From Merluccius polli (taxonomy: Eukaryota; Chordata; Actinopteri; Gadiformes; Merlucciidae), in NCBI GenBank assembly GCA_030340625.1, contig JAOPHQ010006258.1:265001-329000 (forward strand): DNA of 64,000 nt. The letters run 5' to 3'. The notes beneath the pieces were generated by a model that saw only the letters and a list, made by a program, of their open reading frames with translations, did no database searches and was not told where the DNA came from. Both the position numbers and the translations under genes were made by a program. Within the stretch, counting starts at the first letter, position 1, and the number at the start of each line of letters is the position of its first letter. Positions 60,436 to 64,000 of this stretch are shown in pieces.

Positions 60436-62393
60436 AAATTGTAATGTATTAATGCAAATTTTAGCTCCTGCTCTGGCCTCTGTTTAAACACAACCACTAT
60501 TTTTAAATATCAGAGCATCGGATAGCAAAACAGTGGCTCACACAAAAGGAAAATGACTAGGAAACAAACATTTCAAAGAGGGTTGGTAGACCTTTATAGT
60601 AGTTATCCTTGGATAGAGTAAACAATGTGTAGTGTGTTTATAATTCTAAGGTTGCCTAAATGCAACACGCATGTTTCAGAATTTCAGCCGTATAACCTGG
60701 AAAGCCGAAATAACTAGATAATGAGATGCTTTTAGACTAGCTAGTTGACACTGTGGGCTTTATACTGGAGGGCTGTTTAAGCATGGTTCATTAGAACTTC
60801 ATTCTTTAGGACGTTTTCTACTTCAAGGTGTATTCATGTGATGCTAACTTTAGGGAATCTGCTTGAAGTGGTAGCATGTGATTGTACTCTTAGTGCTTCC
60901 TCTCAACATCGACTTTGTAGCTGCAATTGGACTCAAATAAAAGTTATGTACTTGTGGTAAAGTGGAAATGGACTGCATTCAGTTTTTTTATTTGTCTGTA
61001 GGAAAGCTCATACTATAAATGTCATGTCCCCATAGAAATGTTTGTCAGATCGTATCAAATGCTACACAAACATTTGTATTCTATACAGTATACTCTATAT
61101 TTGGCAGTTATTGCTTATCAAGTGTCTTCTGCAAGCATACAAGAGCAAGCATACATGAACGAACAAACCACTACATCATTTTAAAACTAATAAAGTAGCA
61201 GAATGTACTCAATTGTCTAATTATCCCCGTCACAAAAATGCCCTATTAGCTAGTTTGGCTGTGTAAGTCAGTTTCTACCATTATAGCTTTTCACTGGCTT
61301 GGCAGTACTACTTGGTGTGGAACTGAAACTCCAGTGTGATCTTCAAGAGCAGGCGAGTAATGCAGTGGGATTCCCCTTGCTCTCCTATTACAGATGGCCA
61401 CTTCCCCACTTCCTCAAGGGACAACATCGCCCACCTCTGCATTGACCTTTATTACAATTTCCATTTGTTTAGGGACTTGATAAGGTCATTGTGGCTTAAT
61501 GCAAAGCCTTAAGCAGCAATGCTAAAACTTCCATTCGTTTAGGGACTTGATACGGTAATTGTAGCATTGCGGCTTAATGCAAAGCCTTAAACACACCCAT
61601 TGTTACTTTTTAGGTGGTCAATTCAATTTCTCTGTAAAGGAGTAGAAAGGACACGGTGTTCAAAATAGCACGGAGTGCACCGGTTATTGTGACACAAACA
61701 GAAATGTACAAATGGGTCACTAGTTTCCTCCTTTCTCGAGAAAGGTTTTAAAAAGAAAACGGGTGATTAGTGAATTGACAACACCCGCTACTAACTCGAA
61801 TGGTGAAATATCCCCTACAGACGGAGCCCAGCCACCCACATCTCCACACTGTTTATCTCTAATGTCTAATATCACGTCAGACGTGATATTAGACATACTC
61901 GTTAGTGTTTCTGTTGCAATTTCACTTGAAATATAATTACCCTAACCCTAACCTTTTTTTGTAACAATCAGGCTTTGTTTCTCTTGTTTAACAGTAGACT
62001 GTTTTTGTGGTGTACCTTTCCACAACTACATGCAATGGCATTAAACCCCTTCAGACTGATTCTAAATTGCCTATCGCTCATGTATTCACAGTGAGCTGAG
62101 TAATGATTAAAATCTGGCTTTTCATGCTGTAATGTTCAATAATGTAATGTAACATGTTTAACATGATGATAAACATTTAGTTTTAGTTATGTTATCTCTT
62201 TTTTGTGTCTATTTTGCTGTCTGTAATTTCATCCTTTATGATGTTGGACAGTAACAAATACCTAGAAAATGCTGGCTAAGATGGAAGAATTGGAAACTAA
62301 AAATGGTTGTCTGCTAATGTTTGCTCTTTTGGCTCCAAATCTGTGCCTTTTTTGATTTTCCCTCTTATTTTTTGTCCCTTTCTTTGTTCAGGT

Positions 62394-63384
62394 ATGGCCT
62401 CAAAGGTGTTAGTCAAACCATCACACCTGTACCTAGCTCAAACAAGTGCCTTAGGAACTAGCAGCAGTGGTACCAGCACGCACACAAGTCAATTCCACAG
62501 TAGCGTCGCCTCCAGCAGAGCCTTTCATCAGCGGCTGCCAACCAAAACCTACGTCATTGGAGTCAACTACGGCATCGCCTATCCCAACAACGTTGAGCCG
62601 TCCTGCGGCCAGGCTGACCCGGTGAGGCCATACAGAGCGGAGCAGGCGCAAGAGGAAGAATTCTCTGGGATCCTCGTTCAGGGACCTGTGTATCAGAGTT
62701 GGGGCCCACCGGAGGCGAGGAGTTTTGGGGACGGTGGTGAAAATCCGGCTGAGGCAAAAGGAAGCGAAAGCCCCTGACTGTGGCCCGCATAGTGGGGCCT
62801 GTGTGGGAGCAGAGACGCAACAGAAACGCGCTGAGCGCAGGACACAGGAGAGAGCCGTAGACGTCCCCTGCACAGGTGCTGACCAGAGATGTGAGTGGAG
62901 GACGGGCAAAGGCGGACAACGACCGCGGAACAACTGTGGAAGAGTGATGCAGATAGTTGAGGACGTCTCTACACTGCCTCCCCCTGTCCCCCCCGTAGCC
63001 ATGTTGCAAACCAGCGCTCGGAGTAACCCGGAGACCGGCCCGGTCAGAGCGGGGCCGGCCCAGCACCACGGAGCAGAGGCGGTGCCCGTCGTCAGGGCTG
63101 TGGTCGACGGCACCGAGGCCACGCAAGATGGTGGTGCCGTCGCGGCGCGTGGCTTGGAGGTGGCAGGTGCTACGGTCACCAGGGTGGGCTCTGTGGATGG
63201 AGACTACCAGCTGGTCCAGCACGAAGTCCTTTGCTCAGCCAAGAACAGCTATGAGGTGCTGGAGTTCCTGGGCCGAGGCACGTTTGGGCAGGTGGTGAAG
63301 TGCTGGAAAAGGGGCACCAATGAGGTGGTGGCCGTAAAGATTCTGAAGAACCACCCGTCCTACGCGCGGCAGGGCCAGATTGAG
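62394..63384 (+). CDS. hipk3: hipk3 first coding exon, apparent 1-nt frameshift
   Basis: From the ATG the frame is open to TGA 62775-62777, reading RAFHQRLPTKTYVIGVNYG (the HIPK3 region related to human YPRTYVNGRNFGN) and ending GGENPAEAKGSESP. The kinase frame, shifted by one, is open from 62626 to the donor GAG|GTAAAG at 63384. The exon is 991 bp, one more than a multiple of three. Both frames are open over 62626-62774, so a single surplus base there would reconcile them; the TTTTGGGG run at 62721-62728 is a likely spot. An assembly error, a real allele defect, or divergence of a duplicated copy could each explain this. Confidence 0.75.
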
Positions 63385-63659
63385 GTAAAGCACTGTAGTT
63401 ATTTCATTAGCTTCATCTGGGGCTATAAATATAAAAGTAATATATGTGTTATTAAGTACTTTTTTTCCCTCTTCATCCTACTTTACTTTTTGTCTGGTCC
63501 TCAGGTCTACAGTATGTGGTGTACAGTATCGCCACATTTAATTAAGGAACTGATGTTAACCACAACACTGTTTTCTAGACCAGGCAGTAGACCCATTTCT
63601 TTCTGACGCCTGATTATCTATTACCTTTGCCTGCTCATCCGTCTCTGTCTGTGTCGCTG

Positions 63660-63693
<34 letters not shown>

Positions 63694-64000
63694 CTCCCCC
63701 TCCTCCAGGTGGGCATCTTGTCCCGTCTGAGCAGCGAGAACGCAGATGAGCACAACGTGGTGCGGGCCCTGGAGTGCTTCCAGCACCGCAGCCACACCTG
63801 CCTGGTGTTTGAAATGCTGGAGCAGAACCTCTACGACTTCCTCAAGCAGAATAAATTCAACCCGCTGCCACTCAAGATCATCAGGCCCATTCTGCAGCAG
63901 GTACCAGCAAGGCCGCATTTCAGTCCTGCTATTGAGATTATGAAAGCCTGCCAGTCTTAAACCTCTTTGTGTGGTCGCATGTAGGTCGCCACTGCTTTGA
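62394..64000 (+). CDS. hipk3: hipk3, homeodomain-interacting protein kinase 3 (5' part; gene continues off the right edge)
   Basis: Coding exons in the window: 62394-63384, 63709-63900 and 63985 to the edge. The start MASKVLVKPSHLYLAQTSAL matches the HIPK3 N-terminus. Before the kinase domain come VMQIVEDVSTLP and GDYQLVQHEVLCSAKNSYEV. The catalytic domain begins with the glycine loop LGRGTFGQVVKCW (63268 onward) and the VAVKILK lysine (AAG 63337-63339), then NHPSYARQGQIEV, GILSRLSSENADEHNVVRAL, CLVFEMLEQNLYDFLKQN and IIRPILQQVATAL. The remaining kinase lobe and C-terminus are outside the window. HIPK3 is a nuclear dual-specificity-type kinase that binds homeodomain factors and FADD. Teleosts have a and b copies; I cannot assign which. 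The first coding exon needs a 1-nt shift (see next entry). Confidence 0.92.
63661..63691. repeat. C31 homopolymer in hipk3 intron
   Basis: Thirty-one consecutive C, 15 bases before the acceptor (CTCCTCCAG) of the exon starting at 63709. It therefore occupies the polypyrimidine-tract position of that intron. Confidence 0.95.

Larger units (their letters stand above)
56798..62391. other. hipk3 intron 1
   Basis: 5.6 kb between the leader exon and the coding start exon. It holds a C29 run, a 16-bp-stem hairpin at 57339-57376, a 1.67-kb hAT-like element (58768-60435), an imperfect direct duplication at 61457-61592 (TTCCATTTGTTTAGGGACTT and its copy), and a perfect 35-bp palindrome at 61862-61896. 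No coding exon was recognised. Confidence 0.65.

Overview
The window is vertebrate nuclear DNA, almost certainly from a ray-finned (teleost) fish. Genes are split into short exons with GT-AG introns, and the encoded proteins belong to vertebrate families. Simple-sequence DNA, above all (CA/GT)n and (GA/CT)n, is extraordinarily dense; such density is typical of gadiform (cod-like) genomes, but the species is an inference.

Five genes are recognised. They lie in the order and orientation of the human 11p13 block. (1) wt1, minus strand, exons 3, 2 and 1 at about 2.3, 3.7 and 7.5-8.0 kb; the zinc-finger exons lie off the left edge. (2) ccdc73, minus strand, 26.8-39.9 kb, 20 coding exons predicted to encode about 1163 residues with no break. 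(3) depdc7, plus strand, 43.3-48.05 kb, 12 coding exons, with a GC-AG intron and a 1-nt frameshift in the last exon. (4) tcp11l1, plus strand, 49.1-55.2 kb, 9 coding exons, 500 residues. (5) hipk3, plus strand, with a CpG-rich non-coding first exon near 56.8 kb, a coding start at 62394, and a kinase domain that runs off the right edge; its first coding exon also carries an apparent 1-nt frameshift. I found no exons of eif3m, prrg4, qser1 or cstf3, which sit between these genes in human.

Layout: 0-8 kb is the 5' half of wt1, with a CpG-rich 14-bp minisatellite and long (CA)n in its introns. 8-26.7 kb is an 18.7-kb intergenic region with no gene I can support; it is packed with microsatellites, several minisatellites and a 13-copy 52-bp array, and it contains one TAATTA-rich unique segment that could be a regulatory element. 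26.7-40 kb is ccdc73. 40-43.3 kb is the head-to-head interval between ccdc73 and depdc7; a 1.8-kb array of about 68 copies of a 27-bp unit fills most of it, followed by a CTCF-like motif, an inverted CCAAT box and a TATA box just ahead of the depdc7 ATG. 43.3-55.2 kb is depdc7 and tcp11l1, arranged closely head-to-tail; their introns carry several short inverted-repeat (MITE-like) elements. 55.2-64 kb is hipk3, with a 5.6-kb first intron that holds a 1.67-kb hAT-like element and a perfect 35-bp palindrome.

The genes do not form one pathway. WT1 is a developmental transcription factor, CCDC73 a poorly characterised coiled-coil protein, DEPDC7 a DEP-domain protein, TCP11L1 a TCP11-family protein and HIPK3 a nuclear kinase. 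They are grouped by conserved synteny.
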